DNA from: an archaeon GW2011_AR5
Lineage (GTDB): Archaea; Aenigmatarchaeota; Aenigmatarchaeia; GW2011-AR5
Length of the DNA stretch: 64,000 bases
Assembly (NCBI GenBank): GCA_000806115.1
Contig: JWKQ01000002.1
Span: forward strand, 178,497-242,496
Reading direction: 5' to 3'
Below the pieces are notes generated by a model. The model was given only the letters and a program-made list of their open reading frames with translations. It was not told the origin of the DNA and did no database searches. Positions 16,219 to 24,506 of the stretch are shown in pieces. The position numbers were made by a program, and so were the translations under genes. Numbering within the stretch: position 1 is the first letter of the stretch; each line of letters begins with the position of its first letter.

Positions 16219-17940
16219 CTATACGTCTCCCTCAATACGTCCCATGAGAAAGTCCGGAGAAAGGTAAAACATGCCGATGACCGACGCTATTTTTCTATAG
16301 TCTGTTATGTCCTTCTTCACGAGCCATTTAATCACCTTGGCTCTCTGTTCAAGCTCCTTCGCTATCTGGGCGTCATCGAGCCCCGTAATTCCGGAGACTT
16401 TCTTGAGAAGCGCGCTCGTGTTCATGGTCTTGAAGTCGTCGCTCTTTGCTTCCCAGTTGAAAACTTCGTTGGTGATGGGAACTTTCGCTTCGTTGTCGAA
16501 GCCTGCAACTTCAATGGCTGAAAAAATTCGTCTGTTGTATTTTCTTCCCTGCTTGACGCGTTTCATGAACAGTATGAGATCGAGGTTTTCCATGAGGTTG
16601 ATGGGAAGGCTGATTGGCGGCGATGTCATCCTGTCAACCAGTTTTGAGAAATTCTCGGCGTGTATCGTAGACAGCCCGGGGTGCCCGACAGCCATCTGCT
16701 GGAAGAGAACATACGCCTCCTTTCCTCGCACTTCCCCGACGATGATATAATCAGGGCGCTGCCTCAGCGATTCGCGCAGCAGCTCGAACATGTCCACTTT
16801 TCCTTCCTCAGATATTGGAGTGCGCGCCACTTCGGGAACCCAGTGGGTGTGCGGCAGCCTTATTTCAGATGTGTCCTCAATGCTTATGATTTTCATCTGC
16901 GGTTTTATGAAAAGCGAGAGGACGTTGAGCAGCGAGGTTTTGCCCGATGCGGTGCCGCCTGATATAAGCACCGATGAGCCGTGCTCTATGAGCATCCAGA
17001 AGTACGCCATCATCTTCAGGTCGCATGTCCCCGATTTTATCAGGTCAACGGGGGTCATTGGCTTGTCAGAAAACATTCTTATTGTGAAGTTGCTGCCGTT
17101 CCTGGCTATGTCGCTGCCCAGCGTGGCCTGAAGACGGGAGCCGTTCGGAAGCGTGCCGTCAAGCAGCGGCTTCGCAACGGATATCGCGCGCCCGCACCTT
17201 TCCGACAGTTTGTTGACGAACGAGTCAAGCTCGTCCCTGTTTGTGAATGTTATCGAGGTCCTGACCGAGCCGAATTGCGGGAGTCTGTGGTAGACGAATA
17301 TCGGTATGTTGGCGCCGTCGCAAGATATGTCTTCTATGTATTTGTCCTGCATGAGAGGTTCTATTTTCTCCATGCCTATGAAGTCGCGAACCACGTAGTA
17401 TCTGAGAACTTCAGCGGATTCCTTGTCAAGCTTGACATTGAAGTATGAAAGGGCTTTTGAGAACACGACATTCAGGTAGTTTACGGCGTCTCCTTTCCTT
17501 ATCTGGCTGAAATTGATGTCAAGCTTCTCCTCTATGTACTCTTTTATCGAATTCAGGAGCTGCTGGTCCGGCACGGGCGGCTCAACCACGTTATAAACCA
17601 GCTCTCCGGCACGCCTGTCGAAATAGATATGCGCATAGGCGAACACCCTCTCGCCTTTTGCGGGATTCGAGGGTATAAGCGGATATTTCATGTCAGTCCT
17701 CTGTATTTCCTCAAGGTCCGGTATTAGCTGCTTCTCCGTCTTTATGTCGGGAACCGCCACTCCGTCTATGGAATAAGTGCGCTGCCGTGCCGGAAGAATC
17801 TGCATCTGAAGCGGCGCGCCCGCTTGCCATGCAGGTGCCTGTGCAGATTCAATCATTCCGGTCTTCATGCTTTCCTCCTTCCTCGGGTTCACCGCGAACC
17901 CGCGGCCCCCCTTAACACTGAAAAAAAGTTTCTTCTCCAT
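16219..17940 (-). CDS. Type II/IV secretion ATPase (TadA/PilB-like)
   Basis: Hexameric ATPase powering pilus assembly. In 573 aa: an N-terminal domain, then Walker A ISGGTASGKTSLLNVLS, Asp box SIEDTSEIRLPHTHW, Walker B PDYIIVGEVRGKE and His box GLSTIHAEN. It lies between the TadC genes and two pilin-like genes on the same strand. The N-terminal ~50 residues are proline/glutamine-rich and may vary. Confidence 0.95.
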   Translation of the reverse strand: MEKKLFFSVKGGRGFAVNPRKEESMKTGMIESAQAPAWQAGAPLQMQILPARQRTYSIDGVAVPDIKTEKQLIPDLEEIQRTDMKYPLIPSNPAKGERVFAYAHIYFDRRAGELVYNVVEPPVPDQQLLNSIKEYIEEKLDINFSQIRKGDAVNYLNVVFSKALSYFNVKLDKESAEVLRYYVVRDFIGMEKIEPLMQDKYIEDISCDGANIPIFVYHRLPQFGSVRTSITFTNRDELDSFVNKLSERCGRAISVAKPLLDGTLPNGSRLQATLGSDIARNGSNFTIRMFSDKPMTPVDLIKSGTCDLKMMAYFWMLIEHGSSVLISGGTASGKTSLLNVLSLFIKPQMKIISIEDTSEIRLPHTHWVPEVARTPISEEGKVDMFELLRESLRQRPDYIIVGEVRGKEAYVLFQQMAVGHPGLSTIHAENFSKLVDRMTSPPISLPINLMENLDLILFMKRVKQGRKYNRRIFSAIEVAGFDNEAKVPITNEVFNWEAKSDDFKTMNTSALLKKVSGITGLDDAQIAKELEQRAKVIKWLVKKDITDYRKIASVIGMFYLSPDFLMGRIEGDV

Positions 17941-17941
17941 G

Positions 17942-18397
17942 TTACCGCCTTAGAATCGTTATTTTCTCGTTCTTCACTATTTCAATGAACTGAGCGCTGC
18001 TAACTACTTCGCTGTTGTTGATGACGTTGTTGCTAGTAATTGTATTGTCATGGTTTATATTAAAGAGTTTTTTCCTGACAGACTCTGTCCCGTCAAGTTT
18101 GGTTATTATTAGCTCCCCATCCCCCTCAGCGCCTTCCCTGAGAGCAATCATGTAGATGCTGTCGGAAATCTTGTCCGGTATCACCAGCCTCACTGATGCA
18201 TTGTTCTCGTGTGCGACTTTTATCACTGCAGTTGCGACAACGTCGGCAACACTGTTCATCTGGTCCTCGAACGTTATTTTCATTGTAGAGTCCTGAAGGC
18301 TGTTGAAATTGACTATCACGTAGCCTGTAATCAGGATGCCCACGGAAAATAGAATAATCTCGCTTATTATCCTGTATTGTCCTTTGCTATGTCTCAT
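17942..18397 (-). CDS. Pilin-like protein
   Basis: The 151 aa start MRHSKGQYRIISEIILFSVGILITGYVIV: a short basic leader ending in KGQ/Y, then a hydrophobic helix with Glu at +5, as in class III signal peptides. A soluble beta-rich domain follows. The leader matches that of the 18562-19209 product (MRFSKGQQEALS), so both are likely processed by the same prepilin peptidase. Confidence 0.78.
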   Translation of the reverse strand: MRHSKGQYRIISEIILFSVGILITGYVIVNFNSLQDSTMKITFEDQMNSVADVVATAVIKVAHENNASVRLVIPDKISDSIYMIALREGAEGDGELIITKLDGTESVRKKLFNINHDNTITSNNVINNSEVVSSAQFIEIVKNEKITILRR

Positions 18398-18477
18398 GTT
18401 AAGATGTTCTGCCGAGGTAGATATTAAGATTTTTAGTCTGAAAAGTGAGGCGTCAACGGGTGTCTTTATCGCAATGG

Positions 18478-18531
18478 ATGCTATGCAAGGAAACTCGCAA
18501 CTTCGGGTTAGACGTGGATATTAGGAGCATA
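18478..18531. repeat. Degenerate hairpin element between pilin genes
   Basis: GGATGCTATGC...TATTAGGAGCAT here resembles the second hairpin of the element at 41080-41187 (GGATGCTATGCTCC...ATTAGGAGCAT), but the inner stem is decayed. It fills part of the 164-base gap between the two pilin-like genes. Confidence 0.4.
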
Positions 18532-18561
18532 TCATTGCAGTTTTTTTCAGAAAAAAAAGAT

Positions 18562-19209
18562 TTAGATGATGGAAATTTCCACGTTGCTGGTAACCAGCGT
18601 CCTTCCAAGAACAGGCGTCGTGACATCGCCCCTGTTCTCCATTATTATGGTTTTGTCCTGGCCGCCGGCTGCGCCCGAGCCTGTAAGGCCGATTTTGAAG
18701 TCCCTCAGGGAATTGTCGTTCTTCAGCTGGATATATGTTAGCGTGTACTCATTCCTGTAGTTATTTTCTCTAAGCTTGACGCTTTTCACGTTGAACAGGA
18801 CTGGGTCGTCAATTCCCCAAGTCCCGTAGAACTCTCCGCCGCTCTGTTCCAGTGTGCTGAGCGTGTTCCTCCCCAGGGGTATCTCGGCATCGGTCGCGTA
18901 AATTGTACCTTCCGTTTCAATGGTAAGTTTTATTTCCATCTGCGGGTCAAGCTCTGTGCCGACGTTCTCGAAGCTCACGATTCCCGGCACGGGTATAATA
19001 ATCTGGTCCCTGCCCCCGTTGTTCGCGACAGATCTTATCTTCTCGTCCAGCTGGCGCATGAAAGCCTCAGAAGTTTCCAGCAGGGAGATGTCCTTGTTCT
19101 TCTGGATGAGCGGTACTCCCCAAAAATAGACAGAACCCACGACGCCGATAAGTATGCCGGAGATGAGCACTGCCGAAAGCGCCTCCTGCTGCCCCTTGCT
19201 AAACCTCAT
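18562..19209 (-). CDS. Pilin-like protein
   Basis: The start is placed at 19209 (MRFSKGQQEALSAVLISGIL), giving 215 aa. The longer frame begins inside a repeat. The prepilin-like leader and hydrophobic helix with Glu are followed by a soluble domain with repeated short beta strands (GREQIIIPVPGIVSF-like, IYATDAEIPLGRNTL). It heads the pilus operon after the coiled-coil gene. Confidence 0.78.
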   Translation of the reverse strand: MRFSKGQQEALSAVLISGILIGVVGSVYFWGVPLIQKNKDISLLETSEAFMRQLDEKIRSVANNGGRDQIIIPVPGIVSFENVGTELDPQMEIKLTIETEGTIYATDAEIPLGRNTLSTLEQSGGEFYGTWGIDDPVLFNVKSVKLRENNYRNEYTLTYIQLKNDNSLRDFKIGLTGSGAAGGQDKTIIMENRGDVTTPVLGRTLVTSNVEISII

Positions 19210-19235
19210 AGAAACTATTTGGTGAAAGGGTAATT

Positions 19236-19318
19236 TATAGTTCTCCAAGGAAAAATCCTGCATATTTCCTTGGGGACTGTGTGAACTCGCAATGCATGTC
19301 CGAACCCTTGCGGGTTCG
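19236..19318 (-). repeat. Two-hairpin dispersed element, copy 4
   Basis: Minus strand: GCGAACCCGCAA.../TTGCGAGTTCAC, then CCCAAGGAAA.../TTTCCTTGGAGAACTATAA. The second hairpin is almost the same as in the copies at 23733 and 31659. It ends 26 bases before the ATG of the pilin gene at 19209, as a 5' leader. Confidence 0.82.
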
Positions 19319-19352
19319 CTACAAATGTGCAAAAACCCTCAGAAAATGGCGC

Positions 19353-19781
19353 TTAGACAGGCAGAGGTCTTCTCTGTAAAGGCATCGGCGCGCGTATCTG
19401 CTTTGCCTTCATCGTGGAAAGCAGCAGGGAGTTTATCCGCTTCTCAAGCTTCTCTATCCTATGGTCGACTTCAGGACTCCTCTGTTCCGGCGCAATAGCG
19501 GCGGCAGGCTCGCTTTCACTAACCTCGACGCGCTCAAGGAAGTCGCCCATCCTTTCCGTAAGCTCGCTCACTTTTGCGTTCAGGTCGGAAACCTTGTTTA
19601 TCATCTCGCTGTTTATCTTTACCACTTCGTCGATTATCTTCTGGTTTGTGCGCACGACGTCTATGAGCTCCTTCACCATCTCGTTGTTGGTGCCGCCCTT
19701 CTCTATCTTCTCCATCCGCTTCTCTATGCGTCGCAACGGTCCGACCGGGACCAATTCATATTCTTCCTCTTCAATAGGCAT
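19353..19781 (-). CDS. Coiled-coil protein of the pilus locus
   Basis: The 142 aa are mostly one long coiled coil (RIEKRMEKIEKGG...KINSEMINKVSDLNAKVSEL) with an acidic N-terminus and proline-rich C-terminus (RAPMPLQRRPLPV). The shape recalls accessory FlaC/D/E-type proteins of archaeal motility loci, though no sequence identity is claimed. It is first in the minus-strand pilus block. Confidence 0.65.
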   Translation of the reverse strand: MPIEEEEYELVPVGPLRRIEKRMEKIEKGGTNNEMVKELIDVVRTNQKIIDEVVKINSEMINKVSDLNAKVSELTERMGDFLERVEVSESEPAAAIAPEQRSPEVDHRIEKLEKRINSLLLSTMKAKQIRAPMPLQRRPLPV

Positions 19782-19828
19782 ACTTACCTTATGTCGGAGG
19801 GGGTATAAAAAGTTTAGAACAAACGCAT

Positions 19829-19903
19829 AGGTAATAGGAGCAGTAAAGCTTCGCTTTCTACAGATAAGGATAGTAATGCATTAGAAAGGAGTACCCTTTC
19901 TCG
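19829..19903 (-). repeat. 3'-flanking palindrome cluster, copy A
   Basis: Immediately after the NUDIX stop (minus strand): GCCGAGAAAGGGTACTCC followed by TTTCTAA (hairpin GAAAGG/CCTTTC), then AAAGCGAAGCTTT, then TGCTCCTATTA. The same order with ~90% identity in the first 25 bases follows the thermosome stop. Confidence 0.7.
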
Positions 19904-19904
19904 G

Positions 19905-20306
19905 CTAGTCAATCAGGTTTTTCGTCTTCAAATCAGCCAGAATCAGCCGGTCGACAGGCGAACTCCTTTCAGAATCTGCATCGCCTGAGGTTATCCACAC
20001 AATCCTTTCCACTTCAGCAGAAGGCTTCATCTCCCCTTCGAATTCCGCAGTGTAGCATGTCATTTTTACTATGACGCCTTCGGCTTTTCCGTGTGCCTGT
20101 GCCATGAAAGTCCCGTAAAGTTTGATTGTGGGTGGTATAATATCAACAGAAAGCTCTTCCTTTATCTCACGGATTAGAGCCTGTCCGTCTGTTTCGCCTT
20201 TTTCGCGCTTCCCTCCGGGTATGTAGTAGGTGTCCTTTCCCTTGGATATTGTCGAGAGAACTTTCCTGTCCTTTATCAGTATCCAGGCCAGCTTGTCTAT
20301 TTCCAT
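19905..20306 (-). CDS. NUDIX hydrolase
   Basis: The 133 aa have the NUDIX box from GGKREKGETDGQALIREIKE through EL (residues ~31-53). It starts MEIDKLAWILIKDRKVLSTI and has the short MutT/ADPRase-like size. The substrate cannot be read from the sequence. It lies downstream of the thermosome gene on the same strand, separated by the 3' palindrome cluster. Confidence 0.9.
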   Translation of the reverse strand: MEIDKLAWILIKDRKVLSTISKGKDTYYIPGGKREKGETDGQALIREIKEELSVDIIPPTIKLYGTFMAQAHGKAEGVIVKMTCYTAEFEGEMKPSAEVERIVWITSGDADSERSSPVDRLILADLKTKNLID

Positions 20307-20324
20307 GAGTAATTGTGAATAGAA

Positions 20325-20398
20325 AAATTTAATAGGAGCAAGCGTAGCTTGCGACTTAAGGAAAGTAAAGCCTTAGAAAGGAATACCCTTTCTCGGCA
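20325..20398 (-). repeat. 3'-flanking palindrome cluster, copy B
   Basis: Directly after the thermosome stop (minus): GCCGAGAAAGGGTATTCC then TTTCTAAGG, TAAGG.../CCTTA, GCAAGCTACGCTTGC, then TGCTCCTATTA. Its arrangement matches copy A at 19829-19903, suggesting a repeated 3' UTR or processing element rather than a U-tract terminator. Confidence 0.7.
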
Positions 20399-22033
20399 TT
20401 ACTCGCCGTAGTCTTCCATGCCGCCCATTCCGCCCGGCATCCCCGGAGGCGGGCCTGATGGGGCTCTGGACTTGATTACATCGTCTATGCGAAGTATCAT
20501 CTCTGCCGCCTCGCTTGCCGATTTTATTGCCTGGGTCTTGATTTTCAGCGGCTCGATTACTCCAAGAGCCTTCATGTCTGCAAGCTCCCCGTTCATGACG
20601 TCAATGCCGAAGGTTGTCTTGCCCTTTTCATGCAACGTGCGGAGGTTAACCAAAAGGTCTATCGCGTCCTTGCCGGTGCTCTCTGCCAGCGTGCGCGGGA
20701 TTATTTCTATCGCTTCCGCAAAGCAGTTTATCGCCAGCTGCTCACGCCCGCCTACAGTCTCCGCGTACTCACGCAGTTTGCGTGCAATCTCTATCTCAAC
20801 CGCGCCGCCGCCGGCAACGAACTTGCCCATCTCGACAGCGCTTATGATGCCAAGAACCGCGTCGTCCATCGCCCTCTGAGCCTCGTCTACGACGTGCTCG
20901 GTTCCGCCCCTCACCAATATCGAGACGGCTTTCGGGTCCTTGCAGTCGCGGACGAATATCATCTCTTCACCCGCGATTTTCAGCTCTTCCACGAGCCCGG
21001 CATTGCCTATGTCCTCTTTTGTAAGCTCGTCTATGCTTGAAACTATGTTTGCGCCCGTTGCCTTTGCCAGCTTTTCTATGTCGGATTTTTTGACCCTTCT
21101 TGCAGCTGCGATGCCCGCTTTTGCCAGGTAGTGCTGCGCCAGGTCATCAATCCCCTTCTGGCAGAAGACTACGTTGCATCCGCTGTCAACGACCTTCTTG
21201 ACCATGTCCTTGAGCATTCTTGATTCCTGTTCTATGAATGCCTGTAGCTGATGGGGGTCTGTTATCCGAATCTCCGCTGACGTTTCCGTCTCCTTTACCT
21301 CCAGAGCGGCATCAAGAAGCGCGATTTTGGCGTTCTTTATGTGCTTTGGCATGTTTGAGTGGACGATTTCCTTGTCTATTACTATTCCCTTTATGAGTTC
21401 CGTGTCGTCTATAGAGCCGCCCTGCTTCTTCTCTATCTTGACGTCGCTCTTGTCTATAACAGGCTTGCCGTTGCGAACCTCTGTCACTGCCTTGACAGCC
21501 TGCACTGCAAGCTTCGCGAGCGGCTCGCGGGCTGCTTCGCTGCTTTTGCCCGTCATTGCTGTCATGGCTATTTTCTCCAGCATTTCCGTGTCGTCTATGT
21601 TGATGTCATCGCTGATTTTCATTACGACTTCAAGAGCCTTGGCTTTTGCAAGACGGTATCCGCGAACTATCATCGTGGGATGTATGTCCTGGTCAAGGAG
21701 CAGCTCTGACTTTTTCAGAAGCTCCCCTGTGAGCACCACAGCCGTTGTTGTGCCGTCTCCCACCTCGTCTTCCTGGGTTTTGGCGACTTCAACTATCATC
21801 TTTGCAGCAGGGTGTTCGATTTCCATCTCCTTGAGAATGGTTGCGCCGTCATTGGTGATGGTAACGTCGCCTATAGAATCGACAAGCATTTTGTCCATGC
21901 CTTTCGGGCCCAGAGTCGTGCGAACCTGGTCTGCAACAGCCTTTGCAGCTGCTATGTTCTGGGACTGTGCGTCCCTGCCGGTTGTCCTGAGAGTACCCTC
22001 AGGCAGTATGAATATTGGTTGTGCTCCGTTCAT
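20399..22033 (-). CDS. thsA: Thermosome subunit (group II chaperonin)
   Basis: ATP-driven folding chamber subunit. The ATG at 22033 is preferred (544 aa): AAGGAG lies 8 bases upstream, while an earlier GTG would overlap it. Motifs: [41 protein letters not shown] and GGGAVEIE; the tail ends [16 protein letters not shown] single subunit is seen in the window. Confidence 0.97.
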   Translation of the reverse strand: MNGAQPIFILPEGTLRTTGRDAQSQNIAAAKAVADQVRTTLGPKGMDKMLVDSIGDVTITNDGATILKEMEIEHPAAKMIVEVAKTQEDEVGDGTTTAVVLTGELLKKSELLLDQDIHPTMIVRGYRLAKAKALEVVMKISDDINIDDTEMLEKIAMTAMTGKSSEAAREPLAKLAVQAVKAVTEVRNGKPVIDKSDVKIEKKQGGSIDDTELIKGIVIDKEIVHSNMPKHIKNAKIALLDAALEVKETETSAEIRITDPHQLQAFIEQESRMLKDMVKKVVDSGCNVVFCQKGIDDLAQHYLAKAGIAAARRVKKSDIEKLAKATGANIVSSIDELTKEDIGNAGLVEELKIAGEEMIFVRDCKDPKAVSILVRGGTEHVVDEAQRAMDDAVLGIISAVEMGKFVAGGGAVEIEIARKLREYAETVGGREQLAINCFAEAIEIIPRTLAESTGKDAIDLLVNLRTLHEKGKTTFGIDVMNGELADMKALGVIEPLKIKTQAIKSASEAAEMILRIDDVIKSRAPSGPPPGMPGGMGGMEDYGE

Positions 22034-22038
22034 CTTAA

Positions 22039-22176
22039 TCACTCCTTTTTGATCGAATTTCTAATATCAGAATATCCTTGTTCGTATGACCTGTGAAGGG
22101 CGCAAAGTTCTTCCGGCGTAACGTATTTCGCTATCCGTGAATCGTGCAATCCAGGATCCGGCTTGGCGGCTTCCAT
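22039..22176 (-). CDS. Possible 45-aa leader ORF of the thermosome gene
   Basis: An ATG at 22176 opens 45 codons ([20 protein letters not shown]...[16 protein letters not shown]) that stop within the thermosome ribosome site, a layout that allows coupling. A competing frame at 22067-22270 (67 codons) also exists and overlaps it. Only one can be real; neither is recognised. No ribosome site was clear for either. Confidence 0.3.
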   Translation of the reverse strand: MEAAKPDPGLHDSRIAKYVTPEELCALHRSYEQGYSDIRNSIKKE

Positions 22177-22315
22177 CAAAACGCCCTCTGAACCTGTAGA
22201 GGCGGTGCACGCCTTCCGGCTGAACTATTCCCTGAATTTCCATAAGCTCACAGTATACTTTCATGCACATTATGACAGAAAGCTTCTTAAGCGTTCTTTT
22301 TGAGGAGAAAAATAA

Positions 22316-22451
22316 TGGGCCGAATGAGATTTGAACTCATGACCTTCTGCTGGCTTAGACGTTTTCAGGCTATGCCAAGATGCTTTGATTTTGTTTGTTA
22401 TCAAAGCACGTCATATAAGACAGATGCTCTACCAAGCTAAGCTACCGGCCC
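22316..22451 (-). tRNA. tRNA-Ile(TAT) with canonical-site intron
   Basis: Exons 22451-22414 and 22351-22316. Mature form: acceptor GGGCCGG/TCGGCCC, D arm GCTT-AGCTTGGTA-GAGC, anticodon arm TCTGT-CTTATAA-GCAGA, T arm ATGAG-TTCAAAT-CTCAT. The 62-nt intron is between 37 and 38 with a strict BHB: exon CTTA pairs with intron TAAG, bulges TAT and CCA, intron helix GACG/CGTC. Anticodon UAU (for AUA) is rare in archaea, which usually use modified CAU. Confidence 0.85.
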
Positions 22452-22503
22452 GTTTCTTCAACTAGAGTTGATTACAGTTTTTATAAACTTTCTCTTTGGC
22501 GTA

Positions 22504-22599
22504 TATAGTGAACCTCAATTCATGTAGGGATTCTTTTGCGGGTTCACTTATAGTGTCCAAGTAAGTATAATATCTTAAAGTTTACTTGGAGCACTATAA
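22504..22599 (+). repeat. Two-hairpin dispersed element, copy 5
   Basis: GTGAACC.../GGTTCAC, then ATAGTGTCCAAGTAA.../TTTACTTGGAGCACTATAA with one bulged G. It ends two bases before the ATG of the regulator at 22602, so the element is that gene's whole 5' leader. Confidence 0.82.
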
Positions 22600-22601
22600 C
22601 T

Positions 22602-23480
22602 ATGCTAATCCGGGAAATCGAGGGGATGCTGGCTGACAAAGGTTTTGGATACTGCGAGTACGGCGGCTGCTTTGACATAGCGGCAAGAAAAAGCGAATCA
22701 ATGATGCTGATCAAGGTTCTTACCAACATCGATTCCCTCCAGGAGGAGCAGGCGCAGAACCTGAAGATACTCTCCCGCGAGCTCGACGCCAAGCCTGTGG
22801 TTGTCGGGCTTCACACCAGGAGGGAGAAGCTTTCCAACAATATTATTTACGAAAGGTTCGAAATTCCGGCTCTTACGCCGAGAACCCTTGAGAACATAAT
22901 TGGCGGGCTCTTCCCGGAGATATACAGGTTCCGGGGCGGCATGTTCGTGGAGATAAATCCCCAAACCCTGAAGGACGCGCGAGAAAATGCGGATTTAAGC
23001 CAGTCGGAACTCGCAAGGAAAGTAGGCGTTACGAAGAAAAGCATATACGAGCACGAGTCAAGGAAACTGAAAATCGTCTACAAGAACGCCGTCAGGATAG
23101 AGAAAGTTCTGAAAACCAAGATAATTCTGCCGCTTGAGATGAAAGTGTCTTACGAAACCGAGACCGCCCCCAGAAGCGAATTCGAAACCAAGATTTCCGG
23201 AAATTTCAAGCGAATCGGTTTTGACACAGGTTTCGTTTACCAGTCTCCGTTCAACATGATAGCCAAGGAAAAGAATTTCACGCTGCTTTCGGACGTCGAG
23301 GAATCCGGGAAGCAGATCCGGAAAAACGTGCCTCACATCTCGGAATTCTCAAAACTTGCCGGAAAGTCGGCTGTGATAATAACCAGGGAAGAATTCAATT
23401 TTGACATACCCACAATCCGCGAGGAAGAGCTGTCGTCCATGAAGTGCAACGACATCAAGCGCCTTGTAAAGAACTGGTAA
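22602..23480 (+). CDS. Archaeal HTH (XRE-type) transcriptional regulator
   Basis: The 292 aa have an N-terminal nuclease-fold-like domain (CEYGGCFDIAARKSESMMLI; RELDAKPVVVGLHT), a central XRE helix-turn-helix at ~120-175 (LKDARENADLSQSELARKVG; VTKKSIYEHESRKLK) and a C-terminal domain. This is the architecture of the widespread archaeal regulator family typified by MJ0558-like proteins. Its ATG follows the repeat copy 5 directly. Confidence 0.85.
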   Translation: MLIREIEGMLADKGFGYCEYGGCFDIAARKSESMMLIKVLTNIDSLQEEQAQNLKILSRELDAKPVVVGLHTRREKLSNNIIYERFEIPALTPRTLENIIGGLFPEIYRFRGGMFVEINPQTLKDARENADLSQSELARKVGVTKKSIYEHESRKLKIVYKNAVRIEKVLKTKIILPLEMKVSYETETAPRSEFETKISGNFKRIGFDTGFVYQSPFNMIAKEKNFTLLSDVEESGKQIRKNVPHISEFSKLAGKSAVIITREEFNFDIPTIREEELSSMKCNDIKRLVKNW

Positions 23481-23489
23481 TTTTTGATT

Positions 23490-23511
23490 AAACTTTTTCC
23501 TAAAAAGTTTA
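23490..23511 (+). terminator. Hairpin after the HTH gene
   Basis: AAACTTTTT CCT AAAAAGTTT is a 9-bp hairpin located ten bases beyond the stop codon and is A/T-rich. A transcription end is plausible but unproven. Confidence 0.4.
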
Positions 23512-23579
23512 TGAGAATAAAAAAAAGAACTAGAAAGCGTCCTTGCAAAAATCTAAATTAGACTGAAATCAAACCCGAA

Positions 23580-23609
23580 TTATTTCTTCTTTTTCTTTTT
23601 TGCTGCCAT
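23580..23609 (-). CDS. Nine-residue lysine-rich mini-ORF
   Basis: ATG GCA GCA followed by six Lys codons and TAA, with GGTGAT six bases before the ATG (a good archaeal ribosome site). It may be a gene remnant or a leader peptide; nothing coherent follows it on that strand. Confidence 0.2.
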   Translation of the reverse strand: MAAKKKKKK

Positions 23610-23626
23610 TTATATCACCATTCAAT

Positions 23627-23695
23627 GCGAAGCAAATGAATAATAATTGCGTATTATAAATTTGCTTCGCTTAAAGCATTTTTTGAAATGCTTTA
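23627..23695 (+). repeat. Two-hairpin dispersed element, copy 6
   Basis: GCGAAGCAAAT/ATTTGCTTCGC with TATTATA at the loop end, then AAAGCATTT/AAATGCTTT. It shares TATTATAAATTTG and TTAAAGC with copy 2, while the stem bases differ on both arms. Confidence 0.7.
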
Positions 23696-23732
23696 TGTAA
23701 AATAATGTTCTGATTTCATATATATAGTTATA

Positions 23733-23896
23733 GTGAACCCAGAAAATAAACAGGACATGAATTCTGGGTTCACAGATAGTTCCCAAGGAATTAATATCAG
23801 TAATGTTTCCTTGGAGAACTATAACCCAGAAAAAAACTTAGAACATTTTTGGGTTATAGTGAACCCGCAAAAGAATCCGGACGTGTTTGTGGGCCC
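23733..23896 (+). repeat. Two-hairpin dispersed element, copy 7, with extra hairpins
   Basis: GTGAACCCAGAA.../TTCTGGGTTCAC, then ATAGTTCCCAAGGAA.../TTTCCTTGGAGAACTATAA. Two more hairpins follow: ATAACCCAGAAA.../TTTTTGGGTTAT and GAACCCGCAAA/TTTGTGGG. The first 93 bases are nearly identical to the copy inside the fibrillarin gene, pointing to recent spread. With copy 6 it fills most of the 23481-23933 gap. Confidence 0.85.
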
Positions 23897-23933
23897 TGAA
23901 AAATAAAATTCGCCGGAAAATAGGGAGTTTCCC

Positions 23934-24401
23934 TTATCCGTTGTAAGTCGGACGTTCGTTTTTGAATCTCAGATTTCCCCAGCTGCTGGAAAGCTTCTTG
24001 CATGTCTTGGAGAGTTCAGCTTCAATCTCGCTGTTCCAGATTTCCCACGTTTTTTTCACCCATGCAGCGGCCTTCTTCTCGTCGGGGTGCAGCATCAGTA
24101 GGTTGTTTTCCCATTTCAGGACCTGGATTTTCTTGTATATGTCGAAAAGCTTCTGGCGCTCCTCGTCTGTGAGCATTTCCTGCTCGAAAATGCACGAATA
24201 AGATTCGCTTCCGGCGATGACGGGCTCGATTATCTTCTCGGTGAACGTGAAAATCCTTTCAGAAATCTCGTTCCGTATCTGGTCAAAGATTTTGTCGTTT
24301 TCTTCCAGCTCGAATTTGAATGTTTCCTTGAGTTCGTTAAGCTGCGGAAGTTTGAATTTGTCCTGCATTTTTCGGTATTGGCTGTGAAAATTCGAACTCA
24401 T
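23934..24401 (-). CDS. Unknown helical protein
   Basis: The 155 aa from MSSNFHSQYR (start chosen at 24401; a longer frame begins at 24464) are predominantly helical and acidic (LELEENDKIFDQIRNEISERIF-like segments, LTDEERQKLFDIYKKIQVL). The C-terminus has several Trp. No signal or membrane segment occurs if the short start is right. It is divergent from pyrH. Confidence 0.6.
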   Translation of the reverse strand: MSSNFHSQYRKMQDKFKLPQLNELKETFKFELEENDKIFDQIRNEISERIFTFTEKIIEPVIAGSESYSCIFEQEMLTDEERQKLFDIYKKIQVLKWENNLLMLHPDEKKAAAWVKKTWEIWNSEIEAELSKTCKKLSSSWGNLRFKNERPTYNG

Positions 24402-24506
24402 TAATAATAGAGATGCGATAAAAACTATTAAAGCGTTCCTCGACCATTTTTCCTTAGAAGGCAATGAAAAAATTTCTCATGCGCAATAAAAATCCGGTGC
24501 AAGAAC

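Noticed and set aside
22067-22270. 67-aa minus-strand frame before the thermosome gene
   Set aside because: It overlaps an equally plausible 45-aa frame, has no clear ribosome site and no recognisable pattern; kept only as an uncertain alternative.
23620-23900. Possible CRISPR array because of repeated similar segments
   Set aside because: Repeats are palindromic pairs of different sequence without regular unit length or unique spacers; no cas genes in the window.
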